Origin: Spirosoma sp. KCTC 42546
GTDB taxonomy: Bacteria > Bacteroidota > Bacteroidia > Cytophagales > Spirosomataceae
Reading direction: 5' to 3'
Assembly: GCF_006965485.1 (NCBI RefSeq)
Contig: NZ_CP041360.1
Coordinates: forward strand, 3,162,001 to 3,226,000
Length of the DNA: 64,000 nucleotides
Shown here piece after piece: positions 7,923 through 16,333 of this stretch. Positions within the stretch are counted from its first letter, which is position 1. The number at the start of each line of letters is the position of its first letter. The translations under genes were made by a program, and so were the position numbers. The notes beneath the pieces are model-generated. The model was not told the DNA's origin. It saw nothing but the letters and a program-made list of their open reading frames with translations, and searched no databases.

Positions 7923-9182
7923 TTGATTGCTCGTTCACTGTTTACTCGACGAAATTCCAGCGGTCCTTCGCTTTATACGCTCTCCTTTTGGTTGCTCTCA
8001 GTCAGTAACTTCCTCTTTTCGGCCAGTTTTTCAATGATGATTCCTGAGTTGCCAGCCTATCTGGAGAAGATGGGGGGACAGGAATACGTTGGGCTTATTA
8101 TTGCCCTATTTACGTTAACTGCCGGGGTTTCGCGCCCCTTTAGCGGAAAAATTACGGATACGGTTGGGCGGGTGCCGGTTATGGCCTTCGGCTCTATCGT
8201 GTGCTTTGTATGCGGGTTACTTTACCCGTATCTCCTCACGGTTTGGGGTTTCCTGACACTCCGGCTCATTCATGGATTTTCAACAGGAACGAAGCCGACA
8301 GCCACCTCCGCCTACGTGGCCGATGTTGTTCCGGCCAACCGTAGGGGTGAAGCGATGGGTATGCTGGGTCTGTTTACCGCCATGGGAATGTCGCTTGGAC
8401 CCGCCATTGGGAGTTGGTTAGCCACCGATTTCTCGATGAATGTTATGTTCTGGACATCGTCGGCCTTTGCCCTTATGTCGATCGGTATTCTGCTCCGAAT
8501 GCCTGAAACGCTGGTGAATACGCAGCCGTTTCGATTTAAATTGTTACGGCTGAAAAAAGACGAAATTTTCGATAAAAGCGCCATTCCACCATTTCTCGTT
8601 CTGTTGTTGCAGTCGTTTTCGTCGGGCGTTATTCTGACGGTGATCTCTACCTTTAGCGCATCGCTTGGCGTTACCAACAAGGGACTGTTTTTTACGGTCT
8701 ATACCGTTGCTTCGCTGGTTATTCGGCTGGTATTTAGCCGGACTTCAGATCGATATGGCCGTATTCCGGTGCTGTTCATTTCAACGATCGTACTGGCTTT
8801 TTCGATGGTGCTCTTAATTCTCACCGATTCAACGTTCCTGTTCTGGACGGCCGCTGTTTTCTATGGGATGTCGTGGGGAATGAACTCGCCAACGGTAACC
8901 GCCTGGACGGCCGACCTAAGCGACGAGAAAACTCGTGGCCGGGCAATGGCAACCATGTACATTGCCCTTGAAGCTGGAATTGGGCTAGGTGCATTGGGTG
9001 CAGGCTGGGTACTTAATCATTTTGCTGGCGAAGCGGGAATCGATGCCTCTTTTGCGGTCTCGGGTGTATTGGCACTGGTTGCTGTGGGGTACCTGGGCTG
9101 GCTATGGCGAAAAGGCCCACAAGTCATGCATCATCACGTTGACGGAACGGACGAGTTAGCCCTACTGGATGAAGAACCATGA
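7923..9182 (+). CDS. Major facilitator superfamily transporter
   Basis: A proton-coupled or facilitative transporter with about twelve hydrophobic helices in two halves. After the first helix (LSFWLLSVSNFLFSASF) comes the loop 2-3 signature GKITDTVGRVPVM, repeated in the second half as SRTSDRYGRIPVL, and the fifth-helix GPAIGSWL resembles the antiporter motif C of drug exporters. The substrate is unknown. The frame is open from a TTG at 7899, but that codon lies inside the -7 box; I take the TTG at 7923, with low certainty. The stop overlaps the next start (ATGA), so the two are translationally coupled. Confidence 0.87.
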   Translation: MIARSLFTRRNSSGPSLYTLSFWLLSVSNFLFSASFSMMIPELPAYLEKMGGQEYVGLIIALFTLTAGVSRPFSGKITDTVGRVPVMAFGSIVCFVCGLLYPYLLTVWGFLTLRLIHGFSTGTKPTATSAYVADVVPANRRGEAMGMLGLFTAMGMSLGPAIGSWLATDFSMNVMFWTSSAFALMSIGILLRMPETLVNTQPFRFKLLRLKKDEIFDKSAIPPFLVLLLQSFSSGVILTVISTFSASLGVTNKGLFFTVYTVASLVIRLVFSRTSDRYGRIPVLFISTIVLAFSMVLLILTDSTFLFWTAAVFYGMSWGMNSPTVTAWTADLSDEKTRGRAMATMYIALEAGIGLGALGAGWVLNHFAGEAGIDASFAVSGVLALVAVGYLGWLWRKGPQVMHHHVDGTDELALLDEEP

Positions 9183-9589
9183 TGCATGACATTGAGCCGA
9201 AAATTCGCCCACTGGTCGATGCGCTGAACAAAACCGGACTGGTTCGTACGTTTTCGAGTTGTGAAGGCCATTTTGGACCTGGAGAGCAGACGCTCGTTGA
9301 TCGAAATCACGCCGAAGTGCGGTTTGTTCCTGCTGATGGTGTATCTGTTGAAGAAGTCGAGAAGTTGCTGGCTTCTATAGTAACCCGCTTCAAAGCCAGG
9401 CATGGGTTGCTACCTGTAAAAGTGACGGCCTATAAATTGTATACGCCCATTGATGACGAAGTGGTTGAGGAAACCTTCGTTCTGGAACTTCGGCCCTTTA
9501 ACCGTTTTGATTCGCCCGATCGGAAACGCGCAGATATTGACTGGGCAATTGGGCAGGTTGTATTGCTGAACAGCGCAATGAATCAGTGA
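9179..9589 (+). CDS. Conserved hypothetical protein coupled to the MFS transporter
   Basis: A 136-residue soluble protein of unknown function. The most distinctive segment is TFSSCEGHFG (24-33), with Cys28, Glu29 and His31 close together, followed by an Asp/Asn/His-containing loop (LVDRNHAEVRFVP) and the strand ETFVLELRPFNRF near the C-terminus. The Cys/Glu/His cluster could be a metal or nucleotide site, which is inference. It overlaps the transporter stop by 4 bases, so expression is linked to it. A second ATG directly follows at 9182. Confidence 0.68.
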   Translation: MMHDIEPKIRPLVDALNKTGLVRTFSSCEGHFGPGEQTLVDRNHAEVRFVPADGVSVEEVEKLLASIVTRFKARHGLLPVKVTAYKLYTPIDDEVVEETFVLELRPFNRFDSPDRKRADIDWAIGQVVLLNSAMNQ

Positions 9590-9629
9590 TAACCTATTTC
9601 AAATCTCCATTTTACTGTATATTCGGGAC

Positions 9630-9851
9630 ATGAGAACATTGGAACTACATCTTTCTGAAGAGTTAGCCGCTTCATTGGCTCGTGTCACGCCTGATGCTGA
9701 ACTTTTTGCAATTGAAGCCTTACAAGCGAGGTTAAATGAAATAGAAAGAGAACATCATCTGGCCGAAGAATATCGATTTGCCGCTGAAGAGAATAAAATA
9801 ATTACTCGAGATTTTAATGAGTTAGATCTTGACAACTGGGATGAATATTAA
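9630..9851 (+). CDS. Putative antitoxin partner of MazF
   Basis: A 73-residue, acidic, mostly helical protein directly upstream of, and overlapping by 11 bases, a MazF-like toxin gene. The N-terminus (MRTLELHLSEELAASLAR) could form a short strand-helix DNA-binding element, and the C-terminus (TRDFNELDLDNWDEY) is an acidic tail of the kind that covers the MazF RNA-binding groove. It has no recognisable AbrB or MetJ-like motif, so antitoxin identity is inferred from position, size, charge and overlap. Confidence 0.7.
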   Translation: MRTLELHLSEELAASLARVTPDAELFAIEALQARLNEIEREHHLAEEYRFAAEENKIITRDFNELDLDNWDEY

Positions 9852-10182
9852 ACGCGGGGAAGTTTGGTTAGCAGCATTGGACCCAACTATTGGTAGTGAA
9901 ATACAAAAGACTCGCCCGGTTATAGTTGTTTCTAATGATATAAATAATGCTAACAATAGTGTCGTTTCTGTAATACCCATAACGTCAAACGTGACTCGAA
10001 TTTTATCATTTGAAGTGTTTATTCCTGCTGGCGTTGCTAGCCTTACGAAAGATTCTAAAGCAAAAACTGACCAGATTCGGACGTTGGATAAAAGCCGTTT
10101 AGTCAAACGATATGGTGCCTTACCGGCAGTGTATACGCAACAACTTAATACTGCTCTGAAATTACATTTGGCTTTGCCTTAA
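9841..10182 (+). CDS. MazF/PemK-family mRNA interferase toxin
   Basis: A 113-residue endoribonuclease-type toxin. Family hallmarks are present in order: IKRGEVWLAALDPTIGSEIQKTRPVIVVSN, with the conserved R in KTRP, VSVIPITSN in the core, and DSKAKTDQIRTLDKSRLVKRYGAL near the C-terminus, where the SxAxxDQIRTID-like stretch is typical. Members cut single-stranded mRNA at short motifs. ATG at 9841 is preferred over the TTG at 9829 because the protein then begins right before the first strand. The gene overlaps its antitoxin, is relatively AT-rich, and is followed by the long hairpin at 10248-10320 which probably ends both this transcript and hslU. Confidence 0.88.
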   Translation: MNIKRGEVWLAALDPTIGSEIQKTRPVIVVSNDINNANNSVVSVIPITSNVTRILSFEVFIPAGVASLTKDSKAKTDQIRTLDKSRLVKRYGALPAVYTQQLNTALKLHLALP

Positions 10183-10247
10183 TAGAAAAGCACTTTAAGA
10201 GGCCCTGTTATAGCCGTATTGTGATTGAATAGATAGTTGCAGTGTGA

Positions 10248-10320
10248 GTAGACGCATTCACCTAAATTAACGAAGCGCTTGAGCCCCAAGCGCTTCGTTA
10301 ATTTAGGTGAATGCGTCTAC
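10248..10320. terminator. 34-bp perfect hairpin between mazF and hslU
   Basis: Arms 10248-10281 and 10287-10320 are exact inverse complements with a 5-base loop, the longest perfect stem in the window. The two neighbouring genes converge here, so it can serve as a bidirectional terminator. Its right arm contains the hslU stop codon (10317-10319), so the element overlaps coding sequence. Confidence 0.9.
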
Positions 10321-11702
10321 AAAATAAACTGACTTAAATCCCTATTCTTCACCAGCCCATTTAAACGTTCACTCACTAAATCTTTGGTGATAACTACCTG
10401 AGCGTTAGCGCCAATTACGTCAGGGATATCGAACATGAAGTCATTCATCAGATGACTCAGTACTGTTTGCAGACGTCGTGCACCAATGTTCTCCACATCG
10501 CTGTTTACTTCGAAGGCAATCCGGGCCAATTCGCGGAGGGCGTCATCCTGAAATGTAAGACCAACGTTTTCGGCCTGTAACATGGCTTCGTATTGCTTGG
10601 TCAGCGCGTTTTTTGGTTCTTTCAGGATTTGATAGAAATCATCCTCCGACAGGCTTTGCAGCTCAACCCGGATTGGGAAACGACCCTGTAATTCGGGGAT
10701 CAGATCACTGGGCTTAGCTACGTGGAAAGCACCGGCTGCAATGAACAGGATATGGTCGGTATGAATAACGCCATATTTTGTGTTTACGGCGCTGCCCTCA
10801 ACAATCGGGAGTAAATCGCGCTGTACGCCTTCCCGGCTCACATCGGGGCCACCTCCGCCATTACCAGAGCGGGCAGAGGCTACTTTGTCAATCTCGTCGA
10901 TGAAAATAATTCCAGCGTCTTCCGCTTTGCGAATGGCTTCCTCCTTCACCTCGTCCATGTCGATGAGCTTGGCCGCTTCTTCTTCCAGCAGGATTTTACG
11001 GGCTTCGGCAATGCTCACTTTGCGTTTTTTACCGCGCTTGGGCATCATGCCGCCAATCATCTCCTGAATGTTCATCATAGACAGATCGTCGACCGAGCCA
11101 CCCATAATGCCGATGTTGGGCGTTTGCGCCTGATGCACATCGATCTCGATTTTTCGGTCGTCCATCTCGCCCGAGCGGATTTTTTCGCGGAATCGTTCAC
11201 GGGTGCGTTCGTTGAGTTCAGCGTCGGAATCTTTCTTCTCGTTTTCAAATCCCAGCTGGCCGTTGGCAGGCTTCACGGGTGGAATTAAAATATCCAGAAT
11301 GGCATCTTCAACTAACTGTTGTGCTTTTGCCTGAACGGCTTCTTTCTTGGAAGCTCGTACCATATTGACAGCTTGCTCAACTAAGTCGCGCACCATGCTT
11401 TCAACATCGCGGCCAACGTAGCCTACTTCTGTGAACTTGGAAGCTTCAACTTTAATAAACGGAGCATCGGCAAGTTTTGCCAGTCGACGGGCTATTTCGG
11501 TTTTGCCAACGCCCGTTGCTCCGATCATCAGGATATTATTTGGCGTGATTTCACGTTGCATATCGGCAGGACTATTCATCCGGCGCCAGCGATTCCGCAG
11601 GGCAATGGCTACGTTCCGCTTGGCATCATGCTGGCCGATAATGTACTGGTCTAACTCGGCAACGATCTGCCGTGGGGTAAGGTCTTTTAGTAATTGGGTC
11701 AT
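10317..11702 (-). CDS. hslU: HslU, ATPase subunit of the HslUV protease
   Basis: A 461-residue AAA+ unfoldase that threads substrates into the HslV peptidase. LTPRQIVAELDQYIIGQHDAKRNVAIALRNRWRR begins the protein, Walker A is GATGVGKT (61-68), followed by the pore and substrate segment TEVGYVGRDVESMVRDL; an insertion (I) domain covers roughly 110-250; Walker B is GIIFIDEIDKV, then the sensor segments GAFHVAKPSDLIPELQGRFPIRVEL and the C-terminal sensor-2 GARRLQTVLSHL. The C-terminal tail (DLSQFIL) is the part that docks into HslV. hslV is not adjacent, so it must be elsewhere if present. Confidence 0.96.
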   Translation of the reverse strand: MTQLLKDLTPRQIVAELDQYIIGQHDAKRNVAIALRNRWRRMNSPADMQREITPNNILMIGATGVGKTEIARRLAKLADAPFIKVEASKFTEVGYVGRDVESMVRDLVEQAVNMVRASKKEAVQAKAQQLVEDAILDILIPPVKPANGQLGFENEKKDSDAELNERTRERFREKIRSGEMDDRKIEIDVHQAQTPNIGIMGGSVDDLSMMNIQEMIGGMMPKRGKKRKVSIAEARKILLEEEAAKLIDMDEVKEEAIRKAEDAGIIFIDEIDKVASARSGNGGGGPDVSREGVQRDLLPIVEGSAVNTKYGVIHTDHILFIAAGAFHVAKPSDLIPELQGRFPIRVELQSLSEDDFYQILKEPKNALTKQYEAMLQAENVGLTFQDDALRELARIAFEVNSDVENIGARRLQTVLSHLMNDFMFDIPDVIGANAQVVITKDLVSERLNGLVKNRDLSQFIL

Positions 11703-11855
11703 CGAAAAAAATGGAGCGTGTTGTGCGCCCCTGCCAAAGAAACACAGGAAACCCGAAAATGTGCCAATTCAATAGACGAAATTTGGATTTTGGTCATTCA
11801 ACGTTAAAACGAGACCTTCGATTACTTTACTTCTTAATCATCAATCACGCGTACT

Positions 11856-13739
11856 ATGAATCTTAGTCGAGTTCTTCTTTTTATTCTTTGTATTGCCACG
11901 GCTCAGGCCCAGTCGCCCATTAATTTAATTCCCCAGCCTGTGAGTGTGCAGCCTCAAACTGGCACTTTTACCCTTACCAAAGCAACTACTATTCACTACA
12001 ACCAGGCCGATGGGCGCGCGGTGGCTGATATGCTTAGCCAGCGACTGAATATGCCAACCGGTTTTGGCCTGGTGGCAAAGTCAGGTAAAACCGGCAAAAT
12101 TCAACTGAATCTGACCGATACGCCCAATACCCAATTAGGCGAAGAAGGGTATACACTAGATGCTTCGCCGAAAGGAGTCATTATTACAGCAAATCGTCCT
12201 GCGGGGTTGTTTTATGGTATGCAAACCCTGACTCAGCTCCTTCCGAAAGAAATTGAGGGCAAGACCGTAACCACGAAAACCTGGAGTATTCCTGCTGTTC
12301 GGATCACCGATTATCCGCGCTTCGGCTGGCGGGGGATCATGTTCGATGTAAGCCGTCATTTCTTCACAAAAGTGGAGGTAAAGCAGTACATCGACCAGCT
12401 GGCGAAACTGAAGTACAATACATTTCACTGGCACCTGACCGATGATAACGGCTGGCGAATTGAAATTAAATCGTTGCCCAAACTTACCTCTGTAGGGGCC
12501 TGGCGGGTTGCCAGAGCGGGGCACTTTGGCGATCGGGCCGAGCCAAAACCAGGCGAACCAACCCCTTATGGTGGCTTTTATACGCAAGACGACATTCGGG
12601 AGATTATTGCCTATGCCCAGGCCCGTAACGTAACCATTGTTCCTGAAATTGACGTACCTGGCCACAGTATGGCTGCGCTTGCGGCTTATCCGGAACTCAG
12701 TTGCACAAAGGCCATTGTTAGTGTTAACCCTGGAACGGCATTTTCCGACTGGTATGGTAATGGCACGTTTAAAATGAAGGTTGAGAATACGTTGAATCCG
12801 TCAGATGAAAAAGTCTATGAGTTTTTAGATAAGGTATTTACCGAAGTAGCCGCACTCTTCCCGAGCCCGTACATCCATGTTGGGGGCGATGAGTGCTACA
12901 AAGGTTATTGGGCGAATGATCCCGGTTGTCAGGCATTGATGAAGCAGTTGAATATCCGGCACGTCGAAGATTTGCAGGGGTACTTTATGAACCGGGTTGA
13001 AAAGATTTTAACGGCCAAAGGCAAGAAATTACTGGGTTGGGATGAGATTCTGGAAGGCGGAATTTCGCCGGGTGCTACGTTGATGAGCTGGCGGGGTGTC
13101 AAGTACGGCATTGAAGCAGCGCACGCGGGCCATAATGTAGTCATGACCCCCACGACCTTTGCCTATCTGGATTATGTTCAGGGAGAACCAACGATTGATC
13201 CGCCCATTTACGCCAGTTTGCGCGCACGAACCAGCTATAACTATGAACCCGTTCCAGATGGAGTAGATGCCAAGTATATTCTGGGTGGGCAGGGTAATCT
13301 CTGGACGGAACAGATACCAACCCTGCGGTATGCCGAATACATGACCTATCCACGCGCCTGGGCCTTATCGGAAGTGTTTTGGTCGCCGAAGGAGGTTAAG
13401 AACTGGCCCAACTTTGTGCAACGGATGGAAACGCATTTTGAGCGGGCCGATGCCGCCCAGGTCAACTATTCGCGGGCGATTTATGACGCTATTGTTAAAA
13501 CAAGTATGAAAGATGGCAAACTACGCCTTGAACTGGAAGGTGAAGTGCCGGGTCTGGATATCTACTACACAATTGACGATACCATGCCTGACCAGTTCTC
13601 AACTCGGTACAGCCAGCCTGTTGACCTGCCCGACGGCCCTATTAATCTTCGGGTAATTACCTATCGGGCCGGAAAACCAATTGGACACTTGATTACCCTC
13701 ACGCGCGATGCGTTGCAGAAGCGGGTTGGGCGTTTTTAA
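11856..13739 (+). CDS. Secreted GH20 beta-N-acetylhexosaminidase
   Basis: A 627-residue exo-glycosidase releasing terminal GlcNAc/GalNAc. A signal peptide (1-18, ending AQAQ) exports it. Residues 20-150 form the GH20 N-terminal domain; the TIM barrel follows with GWRGIMFDVSRHF (157-169), HWHLTDDNGWRIEI (191-204), PEIDVPGHS (263-271) and the catalytic pair D345-E346 in HVGGDECY, acting by substrate assistance. GGQGNLWTEQ lies near 472. The tail (about 540-620, LDIYYTIDDTMPDQFSTRY) is a chitobiase C-terminal-type beta-sandwich. It may scavenge chitin, glycoprotein or peptidoglycan sugars. It stands alone, bounded by a hairpin at 13745-13842. Confidence 0.94.
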   Translation: MNLSRVLLFILCIATAQAQSPINLIPQPVSVQPQTGTFTLTKATTIHYNQADGRAVADMLSQRLNMPTGFGLVAKSGKTGKIQLNLTDTPNTQLGEEGYTLDASPKGVIITANRPAGLFYGMQTLTQLLPKEIEGKTVTTKTWSIPAVRITDYPRFGWRGIMFDVSRHFFTKVEVKQYIDQLAKLKYNTFHWHLTDDNGWRIEIKSLPKLTSVGAWRVARAGHFGDRAEPKPGEPTPYGGFYTQDDIREIIAYAQARNVTIVPEIDVPGHSMAALAAYPELSCTKAIVSVNPGTAFSDWYGNGTFKMKVENTLNPSDEKVYEFLDKVFTEVAALFPSPYIHVGGDECYKGYWANDPGCQALMKQLNIRHVEDLQGYFMNRVEKILTAKGKKLLGWDEILEGGISPGATLMSWRGVKYGIEAAHAGHNVVMTPTTFAYLDYVQGEPTIDPPIYASLRARTSYNYEPVPDGVDAKYILGGQGNLWTEQIPTLRYAEYMTYPRAWALSEVFWSPKEVKNWPNFVQRMETHFERADAAQVNYSRAIYDAIVKTSMKDGKLRLELEGEVPGLDIYYTIDDTMPDQFSTRYSQPVDLPDGPINLRVITYRAGKPIGHLITLTRDALQKRVGRF

Positions 13740-13744
13740 ATAAG

Positions 13745-13842
13745 ATAGACCGCTGATTTTTATGATGACTATGATTCAACATGATTTAAAGGAATCTGGA
13801 ACTCGTTGAAAATTATAATCATCATAAAAATCAGCGGTCTAT
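13745..13842. repeat. GCTGATTTTTATGAT-family inverted repeat, 24-bp perfect arms
   Basis: Arms 13745-13768 and 13819-13842 are exact inverse complements (ATAGACCGCTGATTTTTATG plus TGA) with a 50-base interior. The element fills the gap between convergent hexosaminidase and Uma2 genes. Related arms occur at 33292-33397 and 49887-49969. Confidence 0.92.
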
Positions 13843-13847
13843 TGTAA

Positions 13848-14408
13848 TCAGAAAACCCCTTCATACACATCACCAACTTGCATAGTAATCCCAAGTGCAC
13901 GGACATCAAACGAATCCGTTAAATCAGTGTAAAAAGCATACTCCCACTTTGTTCCTGTACGCTGATACACTTCGACCAACAACTCAGCCTGGGAAACAAT
14001 TAGATAGCACTCAATCGAAGGTATACCGATATACTCATGGAATTTCTCATCATGATCAACACCAGAAGAATTTTCAGAGGTAACTTCAACCGTTACTATG
14101 GCGCGATGAACTACATGTGTGTCGTCAACATCATCAGTAGGTACAACCATGATATCTGGGTAACGATACTTTCGACCTGGAACAGTACGGAGCTTCACAT
14201 CGTGGTTGTAGACTTCAAAGGGCTTACCTTTTAAACCCAGACGGAGGGCCATATAAATACTGCCCGCAATTATATTTGCTTTCTTAGACTCTCCTGGCAT
14301 CTCAAGTAGGATTCCATCTACAAACTCATGCTTTACCTCCGAATTCTTCTCGAATTCCAGGTATTCATCAACTGTGTAGATGCGCTTTTGAATTTCTTCC
14401 GCTATCAT
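13848..14408 (-). CDS. Uma2-family PD-(D/E)XK-like endonuclease (DUF820)
   Basis: A 186-residue protein of the Uma2 family, common in cyanobacteria and Bacteroidota, with a restriction-endonuclease-like fold. The pattern is complete: YTVDEYLEFEKNSEVKHEFVDGILLEMPG at the N-terminus, then HDVKLRTVPGRKYRYPDIMVV with the conserved YPD, then AIVTVEVTSENSS, where the E of the VEV strand and the Asp of PDI form the expected acidic site. The usual K of E-x-K may be in the DHDEKF segment. Function in the cell is unknown; many copies are found per genome. Confidence 0.85.
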   Translation of the reverse strand: MIAEEIQKRIYTVDEYLEFEKNSEVKHEFVDGILLEMPGESKKANIIAGSIYMALRLGLKGKPFEVYNHDVKLRTVPGRKYRYPDIMVVPTDDVDDTHVVHRAIVTVEVTSENSSGVDHDEKFHEYIGIPSIECYLIVSQAELLVEVYQRTGTKWEYAFYTDLTDSFDVRALGITMQVGDVYEGVF

Positions 14409-14484
14409 ATTGAGCTGCTTTGGTTGAGTGAAAATAGCTGGTATTTGGTAGAAATCAAATAGTCAACAGGTAATTGATTTTTGA

Positions 14485-15567
14485 TTACTTCAGCCAGCGA
14501 TCCAAATCAATTCGAAGGGATAATTGGCTGGTTCCGGCTGTGGGAACGGATGTAAACCGGGCGTAGGTTAGCTGGAACCCCTTCGCCTGTACCGAGGCTC
14601 CGAATGAAATACCCGCGCCCGCTCCACCCGTAGTCAGCTTACCTTCCTGATGCTTCTGGTGGTTGTAGCCCACTAACAGATTCACGTTTCGATGGACCAA
14701 TAGCTCGGCCCCAATACTAAGGTGCCGGGCTATTTTCTCGGTTACGCTGGTGGTTTGCGGAATTGGATTGCCGCTCAAATCGTAGCGGACATTCAGATTC
14801 GGATCGGTATAGCTGATGTCGAAGCGCTGAAGATGGTGGGCCGTCAGCGTTAGGCGAATTGGTGCATGTTCGGGTTTTATGGTTACGCCCGCCTGTAAAT
14901 CGAAGGGTAGATCGGCATCGAGCGAGCCGTAGTTTTTGATCAGATAGCCTACGTTTTTAGCGACCAGTCCGAAGGTGAGATCTTTTTTCGGATGCCGCCA
15001 AACCCCACCTAAATCGGCCAGAACGCCAAAGGCGGAATACATATCGATGCTGGACCCAACCGCTTTGATGGTTGCCCCAAGAGTAAAGTTGCCTTCTGTT
15101 CGGGCGTGGGTAATACTCAGGGCATAATCATTCGCAGAGAAAGTGCCAGTTGTGTTACCCACGGGGTCAGTCATGGTGAACTGGCCGTAGCTCAAATATT
15201 GCAAGCCAGCCGCCCACCCGGAACGCCGGTTCGATGCCTTACTCTTTATCGGCAAACCATACTGCAACGTATAATATTTTGCGGCTGCCAGATACGGCAT
15301 CAGGCTGATAGATAAGTCATTATCTTTAACAGAATCGGCTAGGGCAGGGTTGTTCAAGTGATACGAGCCATCGGGACTTGTAGCCGTAGCAACCTGCCCA
15401 CCAAGGGCGGCAACCCGAGCGTATGTAGGTAAGTCGAGGAAGGAAAAAATACGTTGCCCACCCAGCGGTTGAGCGACCGCCAGGAACGGCCACAGTATGA
15501 CCAAAAGCAATAGAATAAAACAGGCTCTCAAGCGGAAGTCGTTCGCAGTTTTTACAAAGAAAGCCAA
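14485..15567 (-). CDS. porQ: Type IX secretion system protein PorQ
   Basis: A 360-residue outer-membrane barrel protein of the PorQ family. A signal peptide (about residues 10-33, ending AVAQ) is followed by the family-typical FSFLDLPTYARVAALGG, then DGSYHLNNPALAD, and repeated amphipathic strands up to the C-terminal LSLRIDLDRW. In T9SS, PorQ works with PorV and PorZ around the sortase PorU at the cell surface. The window also contains a T9SS cargo (the subtilase at 35751-37430). It is the last gene of a probable four-gene minus-strand unit with two LVIVD lipoproteins and another barrel protein. Confidence 0.85.
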   Translation of the reverse strand: MAFFVKTANDFRLRACFILLLLVILWPFLAVAQPLGGQRIFSFLDLPTYARVAALGGQVATATSPDGSYHLNNPALADSVKDNDLSISLMPYLAAAKYYTLQYGLPIKSKASNRRSGWAAGLQYLSYGQFTMTDPVGNTTGTFSANDYALSITHARTEGNFTLGATIKAVGSSIDMYSAFGVLADLGGVWRHPKKDLTFGLVAKNVGYLIKNYGSLDADLPFDLQAGVTIKPEHAPIRLTLTAHHLQRFDISYTDPNLNVRYDLSGNPIPQTTSVTEKIARHLSIGAELLVHRNVNLLVGYNHQKHQEGKLTTGGAGAGISFGASVQAKGFQLTYARFTSVPTAGTSQLSLRIDLDRWLK

Positions 15568-15625
15568 TTTTTAGACCACCAACCGCATGCAGTTTGATAT
15601 TCGAAGGAAACGAATTCGCATTAAC

Positions 15626-16333
15626 TCAAAATGAATACCCCAGTTTTATGCCGTATGAAAAACTGGCGGTTGGCCGATCAGGGATTGAAAATAAATTAAT
15701 AACGTTGATCCCATATGACCCATAAAAAGGAAGGCCTTCCGGAACCGTAAAGCGGTCGAGGGTACCCCAACGAACACCAACACCACCGTAGAAGTCGGCC
15801 AATAGCCGATTGTTTCGTGACAATGAAAATTGCCGCCCAAATTTTACATGCCCCGCCCAAATTTGCTTGGTTATAGGTGCCGAATACATCTGGTAATACT
15901 GGCAAGGACCAGATTCGCAGCCAACACCCACCGTTCCATGTTCGTTAGCGGTTGTTTGCTTAAAGAGGCCTTCCAGCGCCACATACGAACCAATTGGCCC
16001 CCCATGCCAGTAATAGCGCCACTCGGCCCGCCCTCGCCAGATCTTGGTATCCGTATAACGAGACCGTTGAGACACATCCCAGAGGTTCATGCCTTGCCAA
16101 CCGTATCCAAGCTCAGCCTGAATAGCCTGATGTTGCCCCACCATTCGCTCTATCCCAAACTGAATCGTATTGCTAGGATCGATTAAGCTGAGCGCAGCAA
16201 ACTTAACGACCCAGCGCTGGCTCTGCTCGGCATCAATGGAAGATAATGGAAACGCTTTTTCTGTTTGGGCATACGTAGCCAATCCCTGCCCTGTAAGCAA
16301 TACAAATAGCCAAAGCCAACGATAGGTTTTCAT
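15626..16333 (-). CDS. Outer-membrane beta-barrel protein of unknown function (DUF3575-like)
   Basis: A 235-residue exported protein: signal peptide MKTYRWLWLFVLLTGQGLATYAQ, then alternating amphipathic strands (VKFAALSLIDPSNTIQFGIERM, AIQAELGYGW, GRAEWRYYW, YVALEGLFKQ) ending in an aromatic SYGIKLGYSF, the signature of a small barrel. DUF3575-type proteins look like this, but the family match is by eye. An unpaired loop carries GVGCESGPCQYY with two cysteines. The start overlaps the stop of the LVIVD lipoprotein gene by 4 bases, implying coupled translation. Confidence 0.72.
   Translation of the reverse strand: MKTYRWLWLFVLLTGQGLATYAQTEKAFPLSSIDAEQSQRWVVKFAALSLIDPSNTIQFGIERMVGQHQAIQAELGYGWQGMNLWDVSQRSRYTDTKIWRGRAEWRYYWHGGPIGSYVALEGLFKQTTANEHGTVGVGCESGPCQYYQMYSAPITKQIWAGHVKFGRQFSLSRNNRLLADFYGGVGVRWGTLDRFTVPEGLPFYGSYGINVINLFSIPDRPTASFSYGIKLGYSF

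Noticed and set aside
10183..10247. tRNA or small RNA gene between mazF and hslU
   Set aside because: No cloverleaf pattern; the structure is a single long hairpin only.
12156..12665. Minus-strand frame inside the hexosaminidase gene
   Set aside because: Fully covered by a clear GH20 reading frame with catalytic residues.
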